The translations under genes and the position numbers were made by a program. From positions 248,001 through 312,000 of the forward strand of contig JACTVC010000040.1 of the NCBI GenBank assembly GCA_018417955.1: a stretch of DNA of 64,000 nt, read 5' to 3'. The notes below the pieces were generated by a model that was not told the origin of the DNA, searched no databases, and was given only the letters and a program-made list of their open reading frames with translations. Below are positions 32,627-42,327 of this stretch, piece by piece; position 1 is the stretch's first letter; each line of letters starts with the position of its first letter. Source of the stretch: Laccaria trichodermophora (Eukaryota > Basidiomycota > Agaricomycetes > Agaricales > Hydnangiaceae).

Positions 32627-34179
32627 ATGATGCTCACTGGCCCCGTTCTAGGAGCCGTTCTCCAACTCGCGTCAGCCCCTGCACAGCTCTTCTCCCCCCT
32701 TATCCCACAAAAGGTCCTCGCCACATTCAACGCGCTCCCCTCACCCGTTCAATACCCTCAATACACCGACACCACCTCGGGGAAATGGCAGTACTTCACA
32801 CCTTGGACATGGACTTCTGGGTTTTTCCCTGTTACAGGTTACGCGCTCAACACGAGGAAGACGCTCTGTGGCGGCACGCCGGACAACGGACTTGGCGCTG
32901 CAGATTGGCTGGCGCTGGGTCGATCAGCTAGTACAGGGCTGGTTGGGTTGGATGCAAGTCATGGCATTGGACACGATGTTGGGTTCCTAAGCTTCCCGTT
33001 CGTGGAAGAATTGACTATGTACGTTTAACACCTATCCCTGTTATAGTTACTTTGCTCATCCTTGTTCAGAAACCCAACGAACGCGACTGCCATTGCGGCG
33101 ATTAACAGGTTCGCCACTGACCTCGCAAATCGTTTCAATGTCAAGGTTGGATGCACGCGTAGCTGGGTCACAGCGGACCCCACGGACTTCCCGGTATGTT
33201 TCTAATATTCATTTGAGCTTCAGATACGGTTCTAACGTTTGGCAGGTGATCATCGACAACATGATGAATCTTGAGGTCCTCTTTCGCTCCGCAGATTTGA
33301 CCGGAAACAACACTCTGAGAAATATAGCAATCTCGCACGCAAACACGACCATGCTGAATCATATCAGACCTGATGGTACGCATCGTCATGTTTATATGTA
33401 AGATGATGGTCTTGAACCCCATGCAGGCTCTACCTGGCACGTTGTGGAATACAATACGACAACCGGCAGTGTTATCAAGAAGCGGACTCAGCAAGGATAC
33501 TCTGATACCAGCACCTGGGCTCGTGGGCAAGCATGGGGGATCTACGGGTTTGCGAATAGTATGTCTATGTCACGAGTTGGTTGAATTCAGCTCACATGTC
33601 GATAACTCAGTGTACGGTCTCACCGGCGACGTGAACTACCTCGCGACATCTCGTAGACTAGCAACATATTTCCTTCGCAATCTTCCAGCTGATGGAATTG
33701 TTCCTTGGTGCGCCCTTACAAGCTCCATCTGTTGTATACCTATCTTATCAATCACAGGGATTTTAATGCACCATTGACACCTGCGCCCCGCCCCGCGGAT
33801 TCTTCAGCTGCAACCGTCGCCGCGACTGCCTTGCTTCTACTTGCGAGATCTGAATCAACCCCTTCTGCAGCTAAACCATGGAGTGATGCTGCTATTCAGG
33901 TTTGTCATTCCTTTCTTTCCACAGGTCTGCATTAATTTGACGATGAATGGTTAGATTTTGAATAATATTACCACCCTCGCGTGGCGTCCTTCATGGCAAA
34001 GTCTGCTAGCCAATGGGACGGTCAATATGCCTGCCAACAATTTCCTGACAGGTATCGTCTATGGTATGAATTCATCATTTCTCCGTGTCACTGGTAGGCT
34101 AAATGCACATTTAGGGGATTATTATTATATCAAAGCTGGAAACGATCTCATTTCCATGGGGCTGGCGCAATGCACTTGA
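32627..34179 (+). CDS. Glycoside hydrolase family 88 (unsaturated glucuronyl hydrolase), secreted
   Basis: Eight exons: 32627..33018, 33070..33193, 33246..33375, 33427..33558, 33611..33707, 33758..33899, 33955..34063 and 34115..34179; 396 aa. The N-terminus MMLTGPVLGAVLQLASAPAQ looks like a signal peptide. Family features include WTWTSGFFPVTGY, HDVGFLSFPF, IIDNMMNLEVLF, STWHVVEYNTTTG, TWARGQAWGIYGFA and PADGIVPWDFNAP. Substrate is expected to be 4,5-unsaturated glucuronate at the non-reducing end of oligosaccharides released by polysaccharide lyases. All introns are 50-56 bp. It is a stand-alone gene with no lyase next to it. Confidence 0.9.
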
Positions 34180-34470
34180 TGTGTATGACGGAACTAGAGT
34201 GATTTTATGACAAGTCTTGATACTAGAACTTGGGACCATAGACGACAAGCGTTAACCCCGCGCCTGAGGATGGACTTTTAAAATTATTGATCATGTCCTG
34301 TTATTGTAAGAAATCCAAAGGAATACAAACGAATCATTTTCTATACAGCCCTTCCAATCAATCTATGATTTCCCCACACAATCAAGCATAATTAAGGCGG
34401 AAGATATCATTGAACCTGAAGAAAGGGATGACACCTCAATTAAGCAGTTCGACTGGACGCAAATGCGATC
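34180..34470. other. Convergent 3' ends
   Basis: Space between the GH88 stop (+) and the NTF2 stop (-); no gene seen. Confidence 0.4.
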
Positions 34471-34983
34471 TTACACATAGTAACTCGCGCCGTCGGGGAT
34501 GAGTTGGAAAACCTGGCTGAATTGCAGAGGGTTCGGCGAGTCGTCAACCTAGCAGAACCAAGTGTAAAAAAAAGGGTCAAGAAATTTAAAAATCAGACGC
34601 ACGAGCAACAGTCCCGTCACGCTAACAAGCAGACTCGCCACAGTTGGTGATGATGGTTGAGCATCGATGGTGGTGACTTTATGTTGAACCTTCTGGAAGG
34701 GCAGATTCTGGGCAAAATCAGATGTCTGTATCATCCGATTCGCATTAATTGGGTTCATACCACCAATTTTTCAACGATGGCCTTGTCACCCTGGATCGGC
34801 GCGCCCTCGAACGTGAGCATGGAGTGTTCGCGCTAAAGAGAGATGCGATCAGTGAGGATCGCAACAGACTTGGGTAGGAGATTTGCGCACATAAAGACTC
34901 CCGAGGTTCTGACGACCCGAAGAGAAGGTCTGGTAGTAGAAATCCGTAAATTGCTTTGCGACTGCGTTTGGATCTACTGCCAT
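34471..34983 (-). CDS. NTF2: Nuclear transport factor 2 (NTF2)
   Basis: Imports Ran-GDP into the nucleus by binding Ran and FG nucleoporins. Exons 34891..34983, 34764..34832, 34603..34707 and 34471..34548; 114 aa, a little shorter than the usual 125. Clear blocks are [59 protein letters not shown] and the end [16 protein letters not shown]. Intron phases are all 0, and the introns are 54-58 bp. This is the free NTF2 rather than an NTF2-like domain in a larger protein. Confidence 0.95.
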
Positions 34984-35076
34984 GGTGGTGAAGAGAAAGA
35001 ATGATCAAAGATGCAAGCAAGAGCACGTGAATGGCAATTTACTATAGTTGCTCTGGTCGCTTGGCATTGAACCACA

Positions 35077-36592
35077 ATGTCCCATTTCTCAGAACAACCA
35101 CGACCTACCATGCGTCGAAAATCTTCGGCGCAGAACCTCCTATCTTCTTTCAAATCATCAGCATTGTCCGCACCCGTCAATATTGCCTCTTCATCGGCCG
35201 CCTCGTCCTCTGGCGTCCCATATTCCCCACCTAATGGAAACACCCCTGTTTCGACCACACCGCTTCCACGGGAATGGGACGCTCAGTCCATGCACTCTGA
35301 CGGGTTGGGAGGCGCGGGAAGTCCGGCCCTTACGCAGGGAACATCGGTTGAGTATCTGAGAGACCTTGTTCAGAAGAGGATAATCACGCTCACTTACATT
35401 CGAAATATTCATGAGGGGTGCGTGCATTTCTACGTGTAAGCTCAGCGCGGAAAGTGACTCCGCCTTGTACCCAGGCGAAGTCACTGGTTTCATACGATAC
35501 TTATAACTCGTGCAGAGCTCGACAAGGTGTTCAACAACGTTGACATGAAAAAACGGTAATCCATTTTCCTGATTTTGGGCTTCTTCGGACGCTGATTACG
35601 GCACAGAACGTGTCGTTTCGCCATCCTCGGTTTATCACTCTCCAATCTCCTGGATATAAATCAGCCCCAAGATCTGCTTCGTGGGCTCCTCAACACCGTC
35701 ACTGAATACGATCAGGCGAAGGAGGATGGGGAGAAGCCTAAAATCGTATGTTCCTCTACCATTTTAGACGATCGTCATTTATGTCAACGCGACACCACCA
35801 AAGCGTTTGTTCAAAGCCAAGAACGCGAAGAAAGGCACATCAGGCATAGCAGAATATACAGGATCACATGTCGACTCGTCGGAAGCCTCTTACCTCTTCA
35901 CACCTCAGATAGTGCGTTCTACACTGTTCTCTCCATCTCTCCACTATACCCACAGAATGAAAAGCCCTTTCCATTAGACTACCATCAAAGCCTCTTATCT
36001 CTCCTCGACGTCCTATCTGAAGTGTACAACAAGATCTCCAAACTCCTCGGCCCCTCCCCCTTCCCTCATTCCTCCCAACACATGATGGGTACCCTAGGTC
36101 TACTCACGCCCCATCCCGGCGTATCGTATCTCTTCTCAGGCGATTCTAACACAAACGCAAACCATCACTCCAATCCCAACCTACTGCTGCCACCCCCTGT
36201 GCCTGAGAGCGAGATGAGCGGAAGCTTATGGGGTATTGCCAATGCGAGCGTCACGGCGGGGGCGGGCGCTGGTCCCAATGGTCCGTTCATGCACGGGAGC
36301 GCGCTGGCAAGTCCCCCAGCGTCCGGATGGACATCAGGGTTTGGGGATATGGTGTTAAAGATCGACGGGAAACTCAAGGTTCATCTCCTCTTTTCCTTAT
36401 CGCGTCGAGGCTCAGAACGAAATATTATCACAGAAAATTACATCCACTTTGTTAAAAGACCTCGACGCGTTTGCGCGGAACGGAATAAAAGACGAATTAG
36501 CTTCGCTTGATCCGCTGTTGCGGAACATTAAGATTCCGGACGACACCGGTACGGGGGGTGGGAAGATCGTTTATGATTTTGAGGGGATGTGA
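35077..36592 (+). CDS. Conserved fungal protein of unknown function (428 aa)
   Basis: Six exons: 35077..35417, 35475..35555, 35607..35745, 35768..35911, 35956..36378 and 36434..36592. The third intron (22 bp, 35746..35767) is too short in this model, so that junction needs RNA evidence; the frame on each side is open and continuous with the family-like sequence. Conserved-looking blocks are YLRDLVQKRIITLTYIRNIH, GRSHWFHTILITRAELDKVF and FAILGLSLSNLLDINQP. The N-terminus is Ser-rich; the middle (about 250-330) is Gly/Pro/Asn-rich. The start at 35077 could instead be MRRKSS at 35110. I do not recognise a domain. It shares a 93-bp divergent promoter with NTF2. Confidence 0.65.
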
Positions 36593-36925
36593 AGGAGGAG
36601 CTCGGACATGAAGGAGGACACCTGAAGAGGACGACGGATTCAATTTCGCCATGACGAAACCTTGGAAGGGCGCTAAAGTTGCTGCCGTAACTCTCTAACC
36701 TTAAGCAGGGGAAAGGAGGCTTGGCCCTGACGGCACTTCGAGCTGCTGACTCACGCCCGGCACCTGTTGGATATCATAAAGCGCGGCTCCATGGTATTCA
36801 ACAGTAGCAACTATCCAATGCGACGAGGGATCTGAAAGTTCGCTCTTCTTCGGACGGAAAGTACCGTGTGTGGCATTACGATCTTGACTCGAAAAGATAT
36901 GTGAAAGTAATACATATATGAGAGA
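36593..36925. other. Convergent 3' ends
   Basis: 333 bp between the unknown gene (+) and BUB3 (-); no gene recognised. Confidence 0.4.
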
Positions 36926-38327
36926 TCAGTTCCCAGCCCACCCTTTTGGCTGATTATTGAGAAAGACATCAGTTCAGCAAATACAAAGACAAAAGACGAT
37001 TAAGACCCACCTTGACCTCGTCTCCCAGCCGCCTCACTCCCATCCATGGCGTTTTGACGTGCTTCAACCCCTCCTCGCCCTCATCCCAGGTATAGCTCGC
37101 CCCAACAGCAATCTTCGTCCCATCACAATTGAACGCTATCGCCGAGACGGGGTTTGGAAATTTAGGGTATTGGCGAAGGCGTTTCTTGACTTTATGGTCC
37201 CAGATAGATACTGTTCCGTCAGAGCCTGCAGAGGCAAAGGTGTTGTACCTGTTGGACCATTCAATGAGATGAGCGGAAATTTAAAAAAGGAGAAGGAACA
37301 TACGTTGGGTGGAAGGCGAGCGCGTTGACGGGCCATACGTGGTCTACGTCGTTGATTGTCTGTCTGTGGCATTTGAACGCGTATCTTTTTTCTTGTGCGG
37401 CGGGCGAAGGGTCGAAATATTCTACGGCTATCCGGCCCTCTACCGACGCCGTCGCATAACCTAACCATCAGAGGCAGTGAGAAAAATGCAAGGAAGAAAG
37501 GGAGTCAGCACCAAAACGGACCTTGACCGTCAGGCATACATGCCAACGACCGTGTCATGTACTTCAGACTGCTCTCCCTCTGCTGCGCGGGGATGTCCAT
37601 CTTCCTGATATCGTAGATGTGGAAAAGGCGGCTGGCCATTGCAACGACGAGGGTGTGGTTCACGAGGTCGAGGGCGTAGACGCGCTCGGGAGTTTCATGC
37701 GAGCTTTGTTGATGCGTTTGGGCTCGGGGATCCCAGAATCGGATGGTGCGGTCCCAAGAGCCGGTAATAAGGACATCTAGTCGCGCATTTGATAATGAGG
37801 AGGGGAATGCAGTAGACGTGCAACATACTGTTTGCTTGAGAGAAAGACATAGAGGAGATACTGTCGTTGTGAGTCCCGAGGTTGGTCATTCTTTCTGTGG
37901 AGAGATCGAGTCTGCGACGGGGGGAGTAAGTGATCGTATACGGGTAGGAAAATAGAAAGACGAGGTACTCTCTAACAGAGGTGTCTAGCCCTCCACTGTA
38001 GCCATGCGTAGCGTCCGAGAAACAGCAGGCCAATACTGGCGCACGGTGATCGAACTTTGCTTTTGCTTCGCTCTCCTTAACACCCCTCTCTCCAACTTGG
38101 TAAAAACGGACAGTCTGTGAGAATGCGGTGAGTATCTGCATAGTATATATAAGAATTGAATATACCGTGTCCCATGAAGAAACGAGAAGTTGGTCTGGGT
38201 CGGTGGGTGAGTAGCGGATTGAGGAAATGGTGTCGAATGGGAGTGATGGTATCGTTGTGTAGCTAGCGTCATCTGAGAAAGATGTATGAATAGTGGCAAT
38301 GATTATTGGAGCGCATTTCTTACCCAT
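36926..38327 (-). CDS. BUB3: Spindle checkpoint WD40 protein BUB3
   Basis: WD40 propeller that binds GLEBS motifs of Bub1/Mad3 at kinetochores. Eight exons: 38324..38327, 38166..38272, 37969..38114, 37829..37911, 37522..37776, 37304..37460, 37011..37248 and 36926..36949; 337 aa. Repeats are seen at [65 protein letters not shown] and [20 protein letters not shown]. The tail reads [13 protein letters not shown], then GDEVKPKGWAGN. BUB3 is preferred to RAE1 by this tail and the length. The first coding exon is only four bases (ATGG). Exon 8 codes seven residues; without it the frame would run into intron sequence. Confidence 0.9.
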
Positions 38328-38384
38328 GCTTGCAGCTCGAATGAATGTGGACAGGAAGAGTAGTTTGCGCTTGTTATTTCCAAG

Positions 38385-38804
38385 GGATCAATACATTCAA
38401 CGTTGGGCACAAGTTGGACAAAACGCGCAAGCGACAGGTTGGATACAAATAATAAATAGTATAATAATCAAAGCCATCAGTTTTATGCTGAAGACTTACA
38501 GGTGGGGCCTGAGGATCCAAAACTGCAACCCAAATGTCAGCATCAGAATCCAGACCCACCTCAAAATCGAACAAGCTTCAGGCTTCAGCCAGCAAGCCTG
38601 TTCAATCATATGCCTATCTATAAACAAAATTATCAGTGAATGTTGTAGGCGACTTGACCGTCAAAAGTCAACTTCTAAGAGCAGCCGACAGGGTCTTCAT
38701 TGTCGGTTTGCTCGCCCGTGTCATTCGGAGAACGACACGTCGACGCATCTTCAGAAGCTTCGTCGTCTGATATATCTATATAGTGGTCTAAACCAACGTC
38801 AGCT
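38385..38804 (-). pseudogene. Lost C-terminal coding region and 3' flank of family gene 3
   Basis: Immediately after the gene 3 stop, a shifted frame continues with KADVGLDHYIDISDDEASED, matching the KADFALDNSDVDTSDSEDSED region of gene 1, and stays open to about 38678. Further down, 38400..38555 aligns with the 3' flank of gene 1 (1010..1165). The former coding end is therefore still recognisable but lies downstream of a premature stop. Confidence 0.65.
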
Positions 38805-39615
38805 TTAGCCGCAGCCATTGTTAATGTAAGAAAGCTCACCCCAATTTATGTCCTCTACGACGGTGTCGTCGTCAGTTTCAATGTCAACTTCAACAATCGC
38901 ATCGGCGAGCTTTCCATTGGTCGCTCCATCGTAGGGGACATCGTTGACGGCGTGGACGGATGCCTGAGCGGAGGTAGATTCTTGACCTGACATGGGCGCC
39001 GCCAAAGACAGAGCGGCGTGTAGAGTTTGCACCATATCCTTGAACTCCTGGTATGCCATTATAGACATGAACGGCTGATACATTGCAGCGACGAGCGGAT
39101 GCGCTTGAATGTCGGCCACGGTCGTCGAATGGAAACGTCCGCGAAAAAGAAACTCAGAAGGAACGCCTGGAATCCAGTAATCACGTTGCACAAAAACGTA
39201 AAGCTCGTCTGGGAGTTTCTTTCCACTGGATCGAAAATTTCGGACTAGAGGATCGTGGCTCATGAGCTCGACAACTTCCAAGTCATTTTCTTTCCACCAA
39301 AGCACGGTCCCATTGCGTAGATTATTGTCTGCTTCAGGCCCAACGCGAAGTTTTGAAGTGATGCATCGTTTCGCCGTAGCCTTCTTGAGACGCTTTGAAC
39401 TTCCGCACTTGACTTTGCAGGGACCGACAAAGATCATCAAAATCGTAGTTTGCGCTGAGGCTTCAAGCTAAGGCGATTCAGCAGAGTAAGCATTGGAAAG
39501 GCCCGATACTGACATGTATTTGCTCGATCAAGTCCTGGTAATAGCTTTGACCGATTTTGAACTCGCTGTGTCGAACGGGACGTTCATGAACGTAAAGGGA
39601 ACCAAGAGCTGTCAT
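38805..39615 (-). CDS. Family gene 3: truncated member of the unrecognised family (254 aa)
   Basis: Exons 39514..39615 and 38805..39467; 46-bp phase-0 intron (GTCAGT...CTTAG) at the family position. Shared blocks: GQSYYQDLIEQIH, TILMIFVGP just after the splice, NGTVLWWKENDLEVVELMSH, DELYVFVQRDYWIPGVPSEF, LFRGRFHSTTVADIQ. Compared with gene 1 there is a net 2-nt deletion between AATTGGGGTGAG and AAAGCTGAC, giving ...SYINNGCG and stop. The acidic tail is therefore shortened by about 45 codons that remain in the +1 frame. Splicing out the shifted part would need a 37-bp intron, which is unlikely. The gene may still be functional, since the conserved half is intact. No known domain. Confidence 0.7.
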
Positions 39616-39693
39616 GTCTGCAAGTTGTCGTTGTGAGAGGCCAGTGGCAATTATGAAGGAAGAGTAGATGAGAGGGAACCACGCAACGCGCCC

Positions 39694-39770
39694 ATTTATA
39701 CGGGACAGTGTCACAATTTAGTTGTGCCTTTGTTGAGCAAGGCGCCGGTGGCCAGGAATGCTCCCTTTGT
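39694..39770 (-). promoter_or_regulatory. Gene 3 promoter: TATA box, ACAAAG and ACAAAGGGA
   Basis: On the minus strand TATAAAT lies at 39694..39700, about 80 bp from the ATG. ACAAAG lies at 39728..39733 and ACAAAGGGA at 39762..39770. Spacing and surrounding bases follow gene 1. ACAAAGGGA is the published Ustilago pheromone-response element core. Its use in this fungus is inference. Confidence 0.5.
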
Positions 39771-39775
39771 GCAAC

Positions 39776-40641
39776 GTCATGTGGCCAAGTGGTGGCGGAA
39801 AGAGCAAAGACAACCCTCACAATTTTGAACAATGGCAGGCGAGTATCTGTGAGTCTGTACATCCGCAACTTGATAGAAGACGAAACACCAAGCGATTAAT
39901 TCAGGTAACGAAATGGCTTGAATTCATTCAGAAGACTAGCGCAAGTTTTAATGAGCCATTAAGAGGTCGTAATCAGCAACTTGGAGATCGTAACTACGCA
40001 GTGATCATGAGTGGCAGGATGGAAGTGGAGCAGGAATAGATTGCACCTGTTACATGTTTCCAATCTACTTTCGAGCCAAAAAATCCCACTTCTGTATTCA
40101 AGTACCTAATGTCCTTCGAGAGTCTGAGTAACGCATTCCTTCTCCTGCATGTGCACTTTCTCTGATATGAGAGGTTAAGAAAGGCTAGAGCAGCCGCTTG
40201 CGCTTATTACAACTGCAGTTCCTGGACCCGCATGTGCAGTCGTTGAGAGTGTGTGTGTGCTTAACAAGTCATGTAGGTCAGGAGCTAGAAAAGACGGTCA
40301 ATAGGCTCGACTCACTTCCACCATGATTATGATAGTATCCGCGTAGGTGCTTAGGGTGGCGGTAGGTGGTCTGGAGATGGCTTGGAGCCTTTCATAGGTC
40401 TTTTTATAACGCTAAGGTTTCATGTTCCGGCATTAGAGTCCCGTCATGGGACTCGCAGTCTGTCAGGAGTCCAGTAGCATAACGGGCGCCAGGCGGAGCA
40501 TGGAGATTAGCCTAGATTAGCAGGCTGGGCATTGACTTTGGTGTGGAGAGGTGTGGAGGTGGTTGTGACCGTCGCGGCTGTGATTAGGTGAGCAGGATAG
40601 TGAGAACCTTGTTCAGAAAAACTGTGCAGCTCGCCGGAAAC
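39776..40641. other. Intergenic, divergent promoters
   Basis: Lies between family gene 3 (-) and the H15 protein gene (+). 39776..39810 is still homologous to the gene 1 promoter (CATGTGGCC). I recognise no gene in the rest. Confidence 0.4.
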
Positions 40642-42327
40642 ATGCAGGTAGCCTCCAGCTCCTTGGTCCCTACCATCACATACCCGGCATATCACAATTC
40701 ATATTATCCAGCGCTAACAGGTATACAATTTTAGTCTTCTTTTGATCATTCAGTCTGACTTCTTAAGCAGCCCCTCAAGACTTTGATCTTAAGCGACAAT
40801 ATCTCGCTCTACTTCCGCCCCAACAGATAATCGAAATATGCCTAACTTTCGACGCATACGTACCTCCCTATGCCAAAACTACCATCTGGCCACCTGATAT
40901 CAACGCTGCCATCGCAGCGTTGCAAAAGCCGCCCCCGACAGATGATTCGCAAACACCTGCGGGCCCACAGACGGCGGCCATCATGGATTCGCTAGGATCA
41001 TCCGCCAACGCTCCATCCGAGCCCTCCAAAGCTGCAGAATCACCCAGCGAACCGCAGCCTCCTGACAAAGAGGCCTCAGCGACCCCCGGCCCTTCAAGCG
41101 CGCCTGTAGCATCGACCAGTACCGCTGACCAAAATCCAACAGCGACTCAGCCCGTTTACCCGCAGCAACCTTATGGATATGGGCATTCACAAACAGCTTA
41201 TCCTCACGCACCGTATTATCCACCACCGCCTGCAGGTTATCCTTATCCGCCATATCCTGGGTATCCACCCATGTCGAACGGGTACACCGCGCAAGGATAC
41301 CCACCTACAGCGACATCATTGTACAACGCATCTGCGCTCGCACAGGGACCAGACGGTCCTCATGCGGACGATCTGCCTAGCTATGAGGAGATGATTGTTG
41401 AGGCTCTGACAGATAGCGGCGACCCTGAGGGATGTGCACCCAAGGACCTTTTTTTTTGGATGGCATCTCGATATCCTCTTCAGTCCAACTTTCGACCATC
41501 AGCTAGCCAGGCGCTTCAAAAAGCTTTCAAACGTGGTCGGTTTGAGAAAAGCAGCGGTGGAAAATATCGATTAAACGCTACATGGGAAGGTGGCAGTGTA
41601 CGTTTTTCGGTTCTAATTCGAAATACTTCATGATACTAACTTTTATTAGACTACCCGCCGTACGACTCGGAGACCGCAAACCCACAGCCAACCGCAAGCA
41701 GCGGGCGCTACTTCCGGATCACCATTCACCCATGCTCCGCTCGTTCACCATCATTCTACAAATGCGCAAGCTCAGCAGCCCTATCAAAATTCGTACGGGT
41801 ACCCATACTCACACTATGGGTACCCGCCACAGCCACAGGCAACCACAGCACCACAACCTGAAAAACCGCCAGCGCCACCACCTACGACGACGGGAGACGT
41901 TTCCGATGCCTACGAGGCGGCGCAGAACATTCTCAAAGCCATCAATTTTGGGAATTTGTTGCAGCTACCCCCAGAGGAGACGAACGATGGCGCTGCGACC
42001 GACCAGCCGCCTTCTTCTCCGCCGAAGGAAAATAATGTTCCAGCGATGCCAACATCGCCGGCTGATGTTCCCGTTAAGCAACCACACCCGCGCGCAGAGC
42101 TTCAAGCGCATCTGGCACTGTTGGTGGCACAGCTAGCTGAGCTGGCTCAGGCTGATGGTGAGTGCTCGATGCAGGAGGTGGACCCGCCACCGCCAGTGGT
42201 ACAACCGCCACTTCCAGCACCGCCGCAAGTGGTGCTTCCTCCGCCTCCAGCACCACCCCCGCCGGTTCTAGCTGTGCCAGAAGAGGATGAGGATAGTGAT
42301 GACGGTGATATGGAGGAGGTTGCTTAA
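40642..42327 (+). CDS. H15 (linker-histone fold) domain protein, Pro-rich
   Basis: Exons 40642..40720, 40771..41597 and 41650..42327; 527 aa. After an N-terminal conserved stretch (DFDLKRQYLALLPPQQIIEI) there is a long Pro/Gln/Tyr-rich linker. A globular H1/H5-type winged helix follows at about 235-305: LPSYEEMIVEALTDSGDPEG, then PKDLFFWMASRYPLQ, then SASQALQKAFKRGRFEKSSG. After it comes a basic patch (TTRRTTRRP), a Tyr/Gly/Pro-rich region and a poly-Pro, acidic end (EEDEDSDDGDMEEVA). Unlike a core linker histone it is large and not Lys-rich, so it is probably a chromatin or transcription protein. The first intron follows only 26 codons. Confidence 0.8.

Noticed and set aside
38842..38878. 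A 37-bp intron restoring the gene 3 tail
   Set aside because: It has GTGAGC...AAAG ends but is well below the roughly 46-bp minimum seen in the other genes of the window. A 2-nt deletion explains the data better.
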